From NCBI GenBank assembly GCA_934500705.1, contig CAKSTI010000005.1, positions 93,856-157,855 of the forward strand: a DNA stretch of 64,000 nucleotides, in the 5' to 3' direction. This document shows, in pieces, positions 17,943 through 26,646 of the stretch (positions within the stretch are counted from its first letter, which is position 1; each line of letters opens with the position of its first letter). Origin of the DNA: an uncultured Clostridia bacterium (lineage in GTDB: Bacteria > Bacillota > Clostridia > UMGS1810). The notes beneath the pieces were generated by a model that was given only the letters and a program-made list of their open reading frames with translations, did not search any database and was not told the DNA's origin. Both the position numbers and the translations under genes were made by a program.

Positions 17943-19628
17943 GTGAAAAAAACATTAGTATTAATGCCTGCGGCAGTGTGTATGCTTACGCTAAACTGCC
18001 TTGCGGCACCCATTGACAGCGTTAAGGAAAATATGGATACGCAGTCGGTTACGGTCAGCGGTTCGGAGCTCGTTGCGGGCGACAAGGTGTTGATTGAAGT
18101 ATTTAACTTTGATGACGAAAGCATTGACTACGAGGCAGACCTTGAAGGTATTGTCGCCGTAACCGCCGACGAAAACGGCAGTTACACCGCAAGTTTCAGA
18201 CTGCCGGAGAGAGCCGCCAGCGGACTTAAAAAAGTCTTTGCAAAGCCGATTGTCGGCAGACAGTCAGAGCAGACGTTGGAGTTTTATTCATCGTCGGACA
18301 TAGAGCAAATCCTCTCAAACTGGAACGACGCAATCAATAACAAGGACAAAGCCAAGATGGAAAACGTGATAAATGACGAGACGGCGCTTAAAATCATATT
18401 AAATTCGCCCCTCGTTCCCACGCTGCGCCAAGAGCTTTTGGAAAAGGACAAATCGGCAGTTACCGAAAAACTTTTGCAATCTCAGCCGGCATCAAATGTA
18501 GACGACGTTGCGGCGGCATTTAAAGATCCGTACCTCAATTTTGCGCTTAACAATCTTTCAAAGGAAACTGCGGCAAAACTGCTTTTGGAGTTTTACGACA
18601 GCATAGACACAAAAAAGGGTGACGTTTACCAAAACATAATATCTAAACTTTCCGACAGCGAAAAGCTCACGGTTTTTGAAAATGCAATATCTCAAAAGAA
18701 GGCGAATGCAGCCAATGATGAAATCGTATCCCTTGCATACAGCTGTGCTGTATTCGGCGAGTTTTCCAAAATATCGTATTACAGTGACGTCAAGCCGTTT
18801 ATAGATACGTATAACACAGAGTATTTTAAGATTGACACTTCAGTATATGACAAGGTAAAAAATACCTATGAGGTGGACTCTAAGGTGCTTACTCAGCGCA
18901 GCTCATATACGGACTTTGAAACATTTAAGGCAAAATACGAACTCTGGGCAAAAGAGCAGTACGACAGCGAAAACAGCTCCAATGGGAGCACCGGCGGCAC
19001 CGGCGGCGGTGGCGGAGGAAAGAAAACTTCTTCGTCTTCCGGCGGTGGCGGCGGAGTGATTAACCCCGTAAAAGAGGAGATATTTGCAGACCTTGCAGAC
19101 TTTGACTGGGCAAAGGAGCACATAATGGCTCTGTATAACAAAGGCGTAATAGACGGTATCGGTGACAAGGAGTTTGCACCGGAGCAGACGGTTACAAGAG
19201 AGCAATTTGTAAAGATTGCATCCGCACTGTGCACTATGCCGGAGACGCCGTCCGATGCGGGATTTGAGGACGTTGTGAGCGGTTCGTGGTACGAAAAATA
19301 CGTAAACGGAGCAAAGGCAATCTCCCTTATCTCCGGCAAGGACGAAAAGACCTTTGGAGTGGGAGAGAACATAACCCGTCAGGATGCGGCAGTGGTTCTC
19401 TTTAACGCACTTAAAATCTCAAAGCCCGAAGCTGTTGAGGGTATTTCCATTGATGAGCTCGGCTTTGCCGACAGCGACTCAATATCCGCTTACGCACTCT
19501 ACGCCGTATCCGTATTAAACAAACTCGGCGTAATAAACGGCGACAATAACGGATATTTTAACCCCACAGCCAACGCAACGAGAGCAGAGGCGGCGGTTAT
19601 GATTAACAAGGTTTTAAAACTGATTTAG
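17943..19628 (+). CDS. S-layer homology domain protein, cell-surface anchor
   Basis: 561 residues starting at GTG 17943 behind AGGGGTGAT, with a signal peptide (LVLMPAAVCMLTLNCLAAP). A short beta domain follows (25-110), then a helical region of about 230 residues. A low-complexity linker rich in glycine and serine (about 345-375) leads to three S-layer homology domains at about 378-430, 440-490 and 505-560, each with the FAD/FED start and a TREQFVKIA, TRQDAAVVL or TRAEAAVMI end. SLH domains hold proteins to pyruvylated cell-wall polymer. It lies between secreted enzyme genes and probably helps display part of the system on the cell surface. Confidence 0.85.
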   Translation: MKKTLVLMPAAVCMLTLNCLAAPIDSVKENMDTQSVTVSGSELVAGDKVLIEVFNFDDESIDYEADLEGIVAVTADENGSYTASFRLPERAASGLKKVFAKPIVGRQSEQTLEFYSSSDIEQILSNWNDAINNKDKAKMENVINDETALKIILNSPLVPTLRQELLEKDKSAVTEKLLQSQPASNVDDVAAAFKDPYLNFALNNLSKETAAKLLLEFYDSIDTKKGDVYQNIISKLSDSEKLTVFENAISQKKANAANDEIVSLAYSCAVFGEFSKISYYSDVKPFIDTYNTEYFKIDTSVYDKVKNTYEVDSKVLTQRSSYTDFETFKAKYELWAKEQYDSENSSNGSTGGTGGGGGGKKTSSSSGGGGGVINPVKEEIFADLADFDWAKEHIMALYNKGVIDGIGDKEFAPEQTVTREQFVKIASALCTMPETPSDAGFEDVVSGSWYEKYVNGAKAISLISGKDEKTFGVGENITRQDAAVVLFNALKISKPEAVEGISIDELGFADSDSISAYALYAVSVLNKLGVINGDNNGYFNPTANATRAEAAVMINKVLKLI

Positions 19629-19638
19629 GAGGATTTTT

Positions 19639-22287
19639 ATGAAAAGAAAAATAAACATATCGGTATCAATTCTTCTTGCATTAATCATTGCCCTTGTGCC
19701 TGCGGCGGCATTTTGCGAGGTTGATGCGGAAGATGAAATCGGCAATTTCGGACTGTACGAAATGAACTTTTTAAACAGCCTCGGTATTGTCAGCTTTACC
19801 GAGGGTCAGCTCACAGAGAGCGTAACAAATGAGGAATTTGCCGGAGCAGCATCGGTAATCGGCGGTCTTTCGAGCGACTATTTTCAGGACGGAGTGCTTG
19901 ACATCTTGGTAGATGGCGGCTATCTGCCTTCATCGTGTGCATATCCCGACAGGGCAATCAAATACATTCAGGCTCAAAAAGGTATGGTTTCCGTCCTCGG
20001 CTACGATGCGGCTGCGGTGAGCGTCGGCGGTTATCCCGACGGCTATGCCGTTGAGGCGCAAAAGCTAAAACTTACAGACGGCATTACGGATTTAAAGCAG
20101 GACGACGAGCTTACATACGGTGCACTCTGCGTAATGATGTATAACGCACTTAGCGTAAGGCGCATCGTTCAGAAAACCTACGGCACGGACGAAAGCTACA
20201 AAAAGGACGCAACAGTGCTTGAAGGCGTGTTTGAAATTTATGAGGACTACGGCAGAGTTACTGCAAACTCCGTAACTTCTCTTAGCGGAATTAATGCGTT
20301 CAATCCCGGTACAATAGAGATTGACGGCGTTTCGTTTGACAACGAAAACACAGCCTATGATGACTGCTTTGGCTACAACGTAAAATATTACTACAAAAAA
20401 GTGACGTCTAATAAGCGCACGCTTCTCTATATGGAGATAGACGAAAGCGCAAACAAAATCCTTATGGCGGACAAGGCGGACGGAACTTACATTTCCGGTA
20501 AAAGCGTGTACTACTATGACGGCAGTAAATTAAAATCTGCCAAAATATCGAACGGATATTGCTTGGTCTATAACAAGAGAGTAACCAAAAAAGGTATCGA
20601 AAGCTACAACGGTACAATAGACGGTTACGTTAAAATGGCAGACACTAACTCCGACGGGTATTACGACTTTGTGGAAATAAATTCATATGATACGATTTTT
20701 GTGTCAAGGCTCAATTCCTACGATAGCGAAATTTTCGACAAGTTTAATGTTAAAAAGAGCGCCTCGTTTGATGAAAAAACAGATGACAGCAAGTATGTCA
20801 TCAGAGATACTGCCGGCAATGACATAGACTTTTCCAAAATTAAGAAAAACAATGTCGTGTCTGTTCTCGTTTCCGAGGACAAAGCGGTTGCCACTGCAAT
20901 AGTTTCGAGCGATGTTGTCACAGCGGTTGTTGACTCTGTTTCCAATGCGTCGGGCGGTTCCGCATCATATATTTACGCCGGAGACAAAACGTACAGCGTT
21001 GCCGACAGTATGAAAGACTATGTTGATGATATATCCCTCGGCGAGGAATACAAACTCTACTTTGATTTTTCCGGTGACGTTGCCGGATACGAAAAGTCCA
21101 AAAATGTATTTGAATACGGACTGCTTATGGGCGTCAGAAAAGGTGAAAAGAGCGGAGTTGCGGATAAAGCGGCACATATTAAGGTGTTTAAAACCGACTC
21201 GACTTTTGCTGAACTTGAATTTGCCGAAAAAGTGATTGTTGACGGCGAAAGCTACAAGAAGAATGACGACGCCTGCGACGCACTCTACGATATGGCAGAC
21301 GGCGGTAAAACATACAAGTCCAAATTTATAAGGTATGCGGTAGAGGGTGGCAAAGTGGTAAACGTAGACACCGCATATTATAACAAAAACACCGAGAGCG
21401 ACGAGTCACTGCACTTAATCGGCAAAATCGGCGCAAAGACCATTACCCGTGACGGACAGTGCTTTGTGGCAAACGACGGTTCGGGAATAGTGTTTGACTC
21501 GGCGGTTACAACGTTTATGATTTACAGAACAGACCTTGACGAGGCGGATGAAACCGAGTATCAGATTATCACTCCGACAGCTCTTCCGAACGGCTATTCC
21601 ATACCCAATGTTGCAGGTTATTCCACGAGTCTTAAAACACCGAATGTGGATTATGTTGTAATAGGCAGTTCAAAAGATTTTCAGGAAAAAATCCAGGCAG
21701 ACAACTTTGTTACAATAATGTTTAACTCGATTTCCGTGCGAAATGACGACGAAAGAGGAACAAAGTACTGCATAAACGGATGGGATTTAAAGAAAAATAC
21801 AAAAACCGAAAACCTTGTAAACGATATCAGCAAGCTCAAAGGCATCAATAAGGGCGACATAGTGAACATTCGTTTTACCTACGGCGGAGAAATCAGTGTC
21901 CTGTACCGTGCGTATGACGCCCAAAACGACAAAGTGCTCTTTACCGACGCCTGCTCGATTGTCGGTGCGGCAGAGCCTACGGGTAACTCGCCCAAGATGA
22001 TACACGGCAGAGTACTGTGCTCCGGCAACACCTACCTCTACATTTTGCCGGAGAGCAAGGCGGATACCATAGAGAGCGCAACCTTTGCCGACACCAAGGT
22101 GGTTGCCGTTAAGAGAAGACAGCCTAACTATTACATCTACGACACTTCCAAGAGCAAGGACAGAGAGTTCTTGACTTCCGTAACCCGTGACAGTGTTAAC
22201 GATTACCTGAACACCGGTTTGGAGGCGGATAGAGTTCTCATAAGTTCATACCAATCCGAGTATTCGGCAATTATAATTTTCAGATAG
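19639..22287 (+). CDS. Large secreted protein with degenerate S-layer-like N-terminus
   Basis: 882 residues, signal peptide ending near AAAFCE. The first 180 residues resemble degenerate SLH repeats (LYEMNFLNSLGIVSF, AQKLKLTDGI, LTYGALCVMMYNAL). The rest is beta-rich with many repeated VDG/YYxK elements and no recognised catalytic motif. AGGAGG precedes the ATG and the gene starts 10 bases after the previous stop. Such large SLH-containing companions occur in clostridial polysaccharide loci, where they are taken to be surface scaffolds. Its specific function is not readable here. Confidence 0.6.
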   Translation: MKRKINISVSILLALIIALVPAAAFCEVDAEDEIGNFGLYEMNFLNSLGIVSFTEGQLTESVTNEEFAGAASVIGGLSSDYFQDGVLDILVDGGYLPSSCAYPDRAIKYIQAQKGMVSVLGYDAAAVSVGGYPDGYAVEAQKLKLTDGITDLKQDDELTYGALCVMMYNALSVRRIVQKTYGTDESYKKDATVLEGVFEIYEDYGRVTANSVTSLSGINAFNPGTIEIDGVSFDNENTAYDDCFGYNVKYYYKKVTSNKRTLLYMEIDESANKILMADKADGTYISGKSVYYYDGSKLKSAKISNGYCLVYNKRVTKKGIESYNGTIDGYVKMADTNSDGYYDFVEINSYDTIFVSRLNSYDSEIFDKFNVKKSASFDEKTDDSKYVIRDTAGNDIDFSKIKKNNVVSVLVSEDKAVATAIVSSDVVTAVVDSVSNASGGSASYIYAGDKTYSVADSMKDYVDDISLGEEYKLYFDFSGDVAGYEKSKNVFEYGLLMGVRKGEKSGVADKAAHIKVFKTDSTFAELEFAEKVIVDGESYKKNDDACDALYDMADGGKTYKSKFIRYAVEGGKVVNVDTAYYNKNTESDESLHLIGKIGAKTITRDGQCFVANDGSGIVFDSAVTTFMIYRTDLDEADETEYQIITPTALPNGYSIPNVAGYSTSLKTPNVDYVVIGSSKDFQEKIQADNFVTIMFNSISVRNDDERGTKYCINGWDLKKNTKTENLVNDISKLKGINKGDIVNIRFTYGGEISVLYRAYDAQNDKVLFTDACSIVGAAEPTGNSPKMIHGRVLCSGNTYLYILPESKADTIESATFADTKVVAVKRRQPNYYIYDTSKSKDREFLTSVTRDSVNDYLNTGLEADRVLISSYQSEYSAIIIFR

Positions 22288-22297
22288 GGGGATACAG

Positions 22298-23644
22298 ATG
22301 AAAATTAAAAGATTTATGTGCGCACTCCTTTCGCTGTGCATCACAGCGTCGCTCTCCGTTGCGGCGGCAGACGGCGAATATGAGCAAAAAGTTAAGCTAA
22401 CCAAAACAATGTATACGCCTAAAACGATTTACGTTGACGACGATTTTAACGACAGAACGGACGGAGAATGTGTAGCAAACTCCGATTATGAAAAAAAGAT
22501 ACCCTCAGCCGCAGACGGTGCAATAGCCGAGTCGGAGGAAGGTAACACTTACGTCAGCCTTTCCCAAAAGTGGGCTTCGGCAAAGGTCGGCTTCTTAGGA
22601 AACAATGATATTCAAAGTGACAAACTTGCTCTCTCGTTCAAGTTCCGTCACAATACAGGTACAAATTCACCGTATTTTCAGTTGCGTTTTGCCGACACAA
22701 AACCGATATTCCTTTTTCAAACGTTTGGAAACAACGGCGCTATCAGTATGTATAAGGACGCAACGTCGGGTAAAAGGGTTAATTGGTATCATAATATTTC
22801 CTGCACCGAATGGGCACAGTTTAACGTGCTTTTCGAGAAAGTTTTCGTCGACGGTGAGTACAAAGTACGCATTGCAGAGATGTATTTAAACGATGAGGCG
22901 CTTGATATGAACAAAGTCATCTCGGAATTCGGCAGCGACATTCTCTATTGCGGTGACTGGTGGTCCGGCAATATGTCGGCGAATTCTATATGCATAAGTC
23001 AGGTTTCTTTTACGGACGACAGCATAGACATAGACGACATAATGGTCTATGAGCCGTATGATTTTTGCATAGGCAGTGCCGAATACGACGACAGTTCAAA
23101 CGAAATAAGGCTCGCTATGACTCAGGGCATAGACGAAGGCTCAATGGACAGCATCAAAATCATAGGCGAGGACAAAACCGTAGACTGCGCCGTAGCGATG
23201 GATGCGTCGGACGAAACAAAGAGGACAATTCTCATTACCCCGTCCGAGATGCTTGATACTGAAAACGGCTCATACTATATTGTAATTGGCAGCATAAAGT
23301 CGCTCGGCGGCGCTGCCGTTACGGATGAAAGATTTTTAATCGCCAAGGAATATGCCGATGTTGAAAACGTGAATGTTTCCAAGTCGGATGCTGAGGTGAG
23401 TGCAAGCTTTGATGTAAAAGCCGCAGCCGACGGCGAGGTTTATGCGGCAATATCTGCGTGGAAAGGCGATAACTGCATAGACTTTGCACTGCAAAAAATC
23501 ACTCTTGACACGTCTTTGGGTACAGCAGCCGCAGAGGTAAAGGCAACGGGCGCTATGGCAGACGCCGACAGGGTGCAATTTTTCCTCATTGACAGTCCGG
23601 AAAAGATGAATATTATATCCGATGTTTGGGAAGCGGAATTTTAA
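22298..23644 (+). CDS. Secreted laminin-G/concanavalin-like protein
   Basis: 448 residues, signal peptide 1-23 (ASLSVAAADG). After it comes a lectin-like beta-sandwich of about 230 residues opening with IYVDDDFNDRTDG and closing with IDIDDIMVYEP. Then follow an Ig-like segment and a C-terminal beta domain with the pattern AISAWKGDNCIDFALQKITL. The same opening IYVDDDFNDR or VIVDDDFEDR occurs in the proteins encoded at 26567 and 30250, so this is a reused module. GGGGGGATACAG precedes the ATG. It is likely a glycan-binding surface or secreted protein; ligand unknown. Confidence 0.65.
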   Translation: MKIKRFMCALLSLCITASLSVAAADGEYEQKVKLTKTMYTPKTIYVDDDFNDRTDGECVANSDYEKKIPSAADGAIAESEEGNTYVSLSQKWASAKVGFLGNNDIQSDKLALSFKFRHNTGTNSPYFQLRFADTKPIFLFQTFGNNGAISMYKDATSGKRVNWYHNISCTEWAQFNVLFEKVFVDGEYKVRIAEMYLNDEALDMNKVISEFGSDILYCGDWWSGNMSANSICISQVSFTDDSIDIDDIMVYEPYDFCIGSAEYDDSSNEIRLAMTQGIDEGSMDSIKIIGEDKTVDCAVAMDASDETKRTILITPSEMLDTENGSYYIVIGSIKSLGGAAVTDERFLIAKEYADVENVNVSKSDAEVSASFDVKAAADGEVYAAISAWKGDNCIDFALQKITLDTSLGTAAAEVKATGAMADADRVQFFLIDSPEKMNIISDVWEAEF

Positions 23645-23657
23645 GGTCAGGTGAAAT

Positions 23658-26453
23658 ATGAACTTCAAAAAATGCTTGTGCCTGATTATTTCTCTCCTTA
23701 TGCTCCTGCCGTCCGCCGTTTTTGCGGGCGGCTCGGAGCAGAGCGCAGAGGTGAGCGTCAGTATTTATGACGCTCAGATGAATAAGATAAACGGCAAAAT
23801 AGACAGAGGGGAAACGTTCTACGTCAAGGCAAGCGCACCGCAAACGGCAAATTTCAGCGTTTACTGCGCCGTGCTTGACGGCAAGGACATCATCAAGGTA
23901 TTCAGAGGAGTATCGAACGGCGGCGAGGCAACGGCACAGTGCCAAATTCCGCAGAGTGCAGCAGACGGCTACTGCATAGAGGTATTTGTGTGGGAGGAGG
24001 AAAGCATAACTCCGCTTAACACAAAGATTGCCTTCAATGCGTACTCACCGTACGAAACGCAGTATTTTGAGGACGGTCTGTGCACGGGTCGTGAGCTTTT
24101 AAAGGACGCATCTTTTGAGAGCGACAACACCGTAATTGACGGCTGGGATTCACGTAACAAAAGCCGTATATCAAGAAATTCGGAATATGTTTCGGAGGGG
24201 AGTTATTCCTGTCTTGTTTCCAAGAGGGGGAGCTGCTGGGACGGAATTTGCCAGAACATCACCGATGTGCTTAAAGAGAACGGCAGCGGAGATTATGCGG
24301 TAAAATACAGTGTGTACCCTACGGCAAAGCGCACGTTTCAGCTGTGCATTTACGCCGACGATAACCTCGGAGTAAGAACTTCCGCATCAAATTTAAACGG
24401 CGGCGATGCCTTGCGGTTGCAGATGGCAGAGCCGAATGAGTGGCACACGTTACAGCAACGTATTGTCTTTACCGTACCGGCAAAAATGCACACAGCAAAA
24501 CTGTATGTGGAAACGACGGGCAACGGCGCCAATGAGGATTTCTACATAGACAACTGCTCGCTTAAAAAGGTGATAACCCACGAGCAGTACCTGCGTGACA
24601 ATGTTCCTCCCGATTGGTCGGACAGCGGTATGGAGGACTATCTTGCAGTTATAAACGCATATAAAGCCTCACTTGTGAGCGTGCGTCCGCAAAGCTCGGA
24701 CGAGGTGCTCTTAAACCCGTACAAAGGTCTTAATTACTACACAACAAAGTTGGATTTGTCCAAACTGGACTTTACAAAGCCGGGCATACAAAACGCCAAG
24801 GTGGTGTATCACCGCCTCAGCTGGAAACAGCTTGAACCGGTTGAGGGCAAGTACGAGTTTGATGTTATTAAAAATAATATTAAGACCCTTGCCCAACACG
24901 GCAAAATGCTCGGCATAGGCATCGGCTCGTGCGTTACATATAACGGATTTAACGACAAAAACAATGCGCAGAACACCCCCGACTGGTTCTTTAAAAACTA
25001 CAAAGCCGCCTACACGGAACAGATTGTCGGCAACGGAACTGCGGCAAACAGCAACGTATTTAGTAAGGCGGACGGCACACAGTACCTCAAAGTGCCGGTC
25101 TACAACGACCCGATTTTCAAGGAAAAAATGCAAAAGTTCCTCTCCGCATTTGCCGAGGAATTTAACGGCGACCCGAACATAGCGTTTGTGGATATGCGTG
25201 TTTACGGCAACTGGGGCGAGTGGCATTTCTCGAGCTTTAACGACATAATCAAAAATCACTCCTATGTGGAAAACGGCGTCGTCAAGACGTACACCAAGGA
25301 GGATGCCGAAGCGCTTGTGGATATGTTTAAGGACTTTAAGTTGCCGCTTGCTATGTTTACCGCAATTACAGAGCCGCTCACCTATGCGGTGGAAAAATAC
25401 GGCGCAGGTGTGCGTGTGGACGGTACGCTGAGCCCAGATATATCGGACGAACACCGCAAAATGAGCTTTGCAGACGGCAAGAGTTTTGCGATTGCGGAGT
25501 GGTTCTACCAGCCGGAAGTGTTCTACGACGGCGGAAAGTTTGAGAGCGACGGAGCGCATATGCCTGTGTTTTTGGAAAAGGTAATCAAAGAGGGCAGAGC
25601 AAGTTACAGTCCTCTCGGCTACTGGAATCCCGAGGATTTTTACAGCCGTTACCCCGATTTGATTGCACGTGTTGCCAACAAAACAGGTTACTGGTTTAAG
25701 CCGACCGAGATTGTGTACCCGCAGAAATTAACCGACGGAACCTTTGCCATGACGGTTAAAAACGACGGCTCGACTCAGCTTTATGCCGGATACAAGAGAA
25801 ATCCGTGCGTTAAACTTGCACTTGCGGACGGCAGCGGAAATATCATTGATACCGTAACGCTTGGCGGTGTAAACCCCGAAAGCTGGAAAAGCGGACGTTA
25901 CTCATACATAACTGCGCCGTATTCCTTTGCAAATACCGACGGTGCGCAAAAGCTGTATGTGGGAGTATTCTCCGATGCAGGCAGAACCGCACCTGATATA
26001 AAGCTCGGTATTGCTGACGAGCCGATTAACGGCTGGTACGATGTAACCGCTATGACTACTGCTGTACATAAATCGGACAACAGGCTTTATACTGCATCGC
26101 TTGCCTATGCCGATGACAACTACGGCTACCGTGAGCCTTACCACGCCTTTGACGGCAATGAGGACACCTTCTGGGCGTCCGAAGTGAGAAAGGGCGAATA
26201 TTTGGAAATCGACTTCGGCGGCTATGTAAATGCCCGGCAAATGGTTGTAAACTGTGCAAATGCGGTGAGTGCGCCGTGCAGTGTTATCGGCTTTAACGGT
26301 CAAAAGTGGGTTACGCTTGCGCAGATTAACGGTGCGGCGCAAGGGGAGAACACAGTCAATCTCACCGGTGCTGACAACATCTGCAAAATACGCCTTGTAT
26401 TTGCGCAGACGTCGGCGGAAGTAATGAAAGTTACGGAAATGTATGTTGATTGA
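23658..26453 (+). CDS. Secreted TIM-barrel glycosidase-like protein, paralogue 2
   Basis: 931 residues with a signal peptide ending near AVFAGG. Order: an Ig-like domain (30-125), a CBM4/9-like domain (about 135-305, ELLKDASFESDNT), a TIM barrel (about 350-680), a beta domain (680-790) and a C-terminal F5/8 discoidin-like domain (800-931). Barrel landmarks are NPYKGLNYYTTK, YHRLSWKQLEPVEGKYEFD, GNWGEWHFSS and AIAEWFYQPE, with the same two candidate catalytic glutamates as the paralogue at 15146. Unlike that protein it lacks the stalk domain. From base 24335 on it is nearly identical to the gene at 26567. A long open frame on the opposite strand (24711-25559) is only a shadow. Confidence 0.75.
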   Translation: MNFKKCLCLIISLLMLLPSAVFAGGSEQSAEVSVSIYDAQMNKINGKIDRGETFYVKASAPQTANFSVYCAVLDGKDIIKVFRGVSNGGEATAQCQIPQSAADGYCIEVFVWEEESITPLNTKIAFNAYSPYETQYFEDGLCTGRELLKDASFESDNTVIDGWDSRNKSRISRNSEYVSEGSYSCLVSKRGSCWDGICQNITDVLKENGSGDYAVKYSVYPTAKRTFQLCIYADDNLGVRTSASNLNGGDALRLQMAEPNEWHTLQQRIVFTVPAKMHTAKLYVETTGNGANEDFYIDNCSLKKVITHEQYLRDNVPPDWSDSGMEDYLAVINAYKASLVSVRPQSSDEVLLNPYKGLNYYTTKLDLSKLDFTKPGIQNAKVVYHRLSWKQLEPVEGKYEFDVIKNNIKTLAQHGKMLGIGIGSCVTYNGFNDKNNAQNTPDWFFKNYKAAYTEQIVGNGTAANSNVFSKADGTQYLKVPVYNDPIFKEKMQKFLSAFAEEFNGDPNIAFVDMRVYGNWGEWHFSSFNDIIKNHSYVENGVVKTYTKEDAEALVDMFKDFKLPLAMFTAITEPLTYAVEKYGAGVRVDGTLSPDISDEHRKMSFADGKSFAIAEWFYQPEVFYDGGKFESDGAHMPVFLEKVIKEGRASYSPLGYWNPEDFYSRYPDLIARVANKTGYWFKPTEIVYPQKLTDGTFAMTVKNDGSTQLYAGYKRNPCVKLALADGSGNIIDTVTLGGVNPESWKSGRYSYITAPYSFANTDGAQKLYVGVFSDAGRTAPDIKLGIADEPINGWYDVTAMTTAVHKSDNRLYTASLAYADDNYGYREPYHAFDGNEDTFWASEVRKGEYLEIDFGGYVNARQMVVNCANAVSAPCSVIGFNGQKWVTLAQINGAAQGENTVNLTGADNICKIRLVFAQTSAEVMKVTEMYVD

Positions 26454-26646
26454 TATTTTCAAAATAATGTGTAATTTACACTAAATATTAAAAAAGTGGA
26501 ATATGATTTTTGGACACCCTGTGGTATTGTTTAAATAAGATAAGTTATTTTGAAGGGACGGTCTTTATGAAAAAAGGAATTTTGAGTTTTATAGTGGTTT
26601 TGGCGTTCGCAATAGTGAATGTGCTCGGCTGTTTCAGTGCGGCGGC
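23730..26646 (+). repeat. Tandem duplication, copy 1 (offset 3,683 bp)
   Basis: This stretch realigns to 27413-30329 at a constant offset of 3,683 bases with no net gap. It covers most of the TIM-barrel gene, the intergenic leader, and the signal peptide of the next gene. By eye, 24335-24612 and 25147-26345 show no mismatch, while 23730-24330 and 24613-25146 differ at many positions. Confidence 0.9.
26469..26481. promoter_or_regulatory. Near-palindromic site upstream of the fusion gene
   Basis: GTGTAATTTACAC is a 13-base near-palindrome lying 86 bases before the start codon at 26567. It is repeated at 30152-30164 before the next gene. It could be an operator, but the repeat is explained by the duplication, so conservation is weak evidence. 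Confidence 0.3.

Noticed and set aside
19000..19055. Gly/Ser-rich repeat as a possible collagen-like or recombination element
   Set aside because: It is a simple linker between the helical region and the SLH domains.
24711..25559. A 282-codon open frame on the minus strand, repeated almost unchanged at 28394-29242
   Set aside because: It is antisense to the TIM-barrel enzymes, has no ribosome site or family pattern, and its repeat is explained by the DNA duplication.
26510..26566. Upstream in-frame TTG start of the fusion protein, also at 30193
   Set aside because: It would put hydrophilic residues before a clear signal peptide and has no ribosome site; the ATG at 26567 has one.
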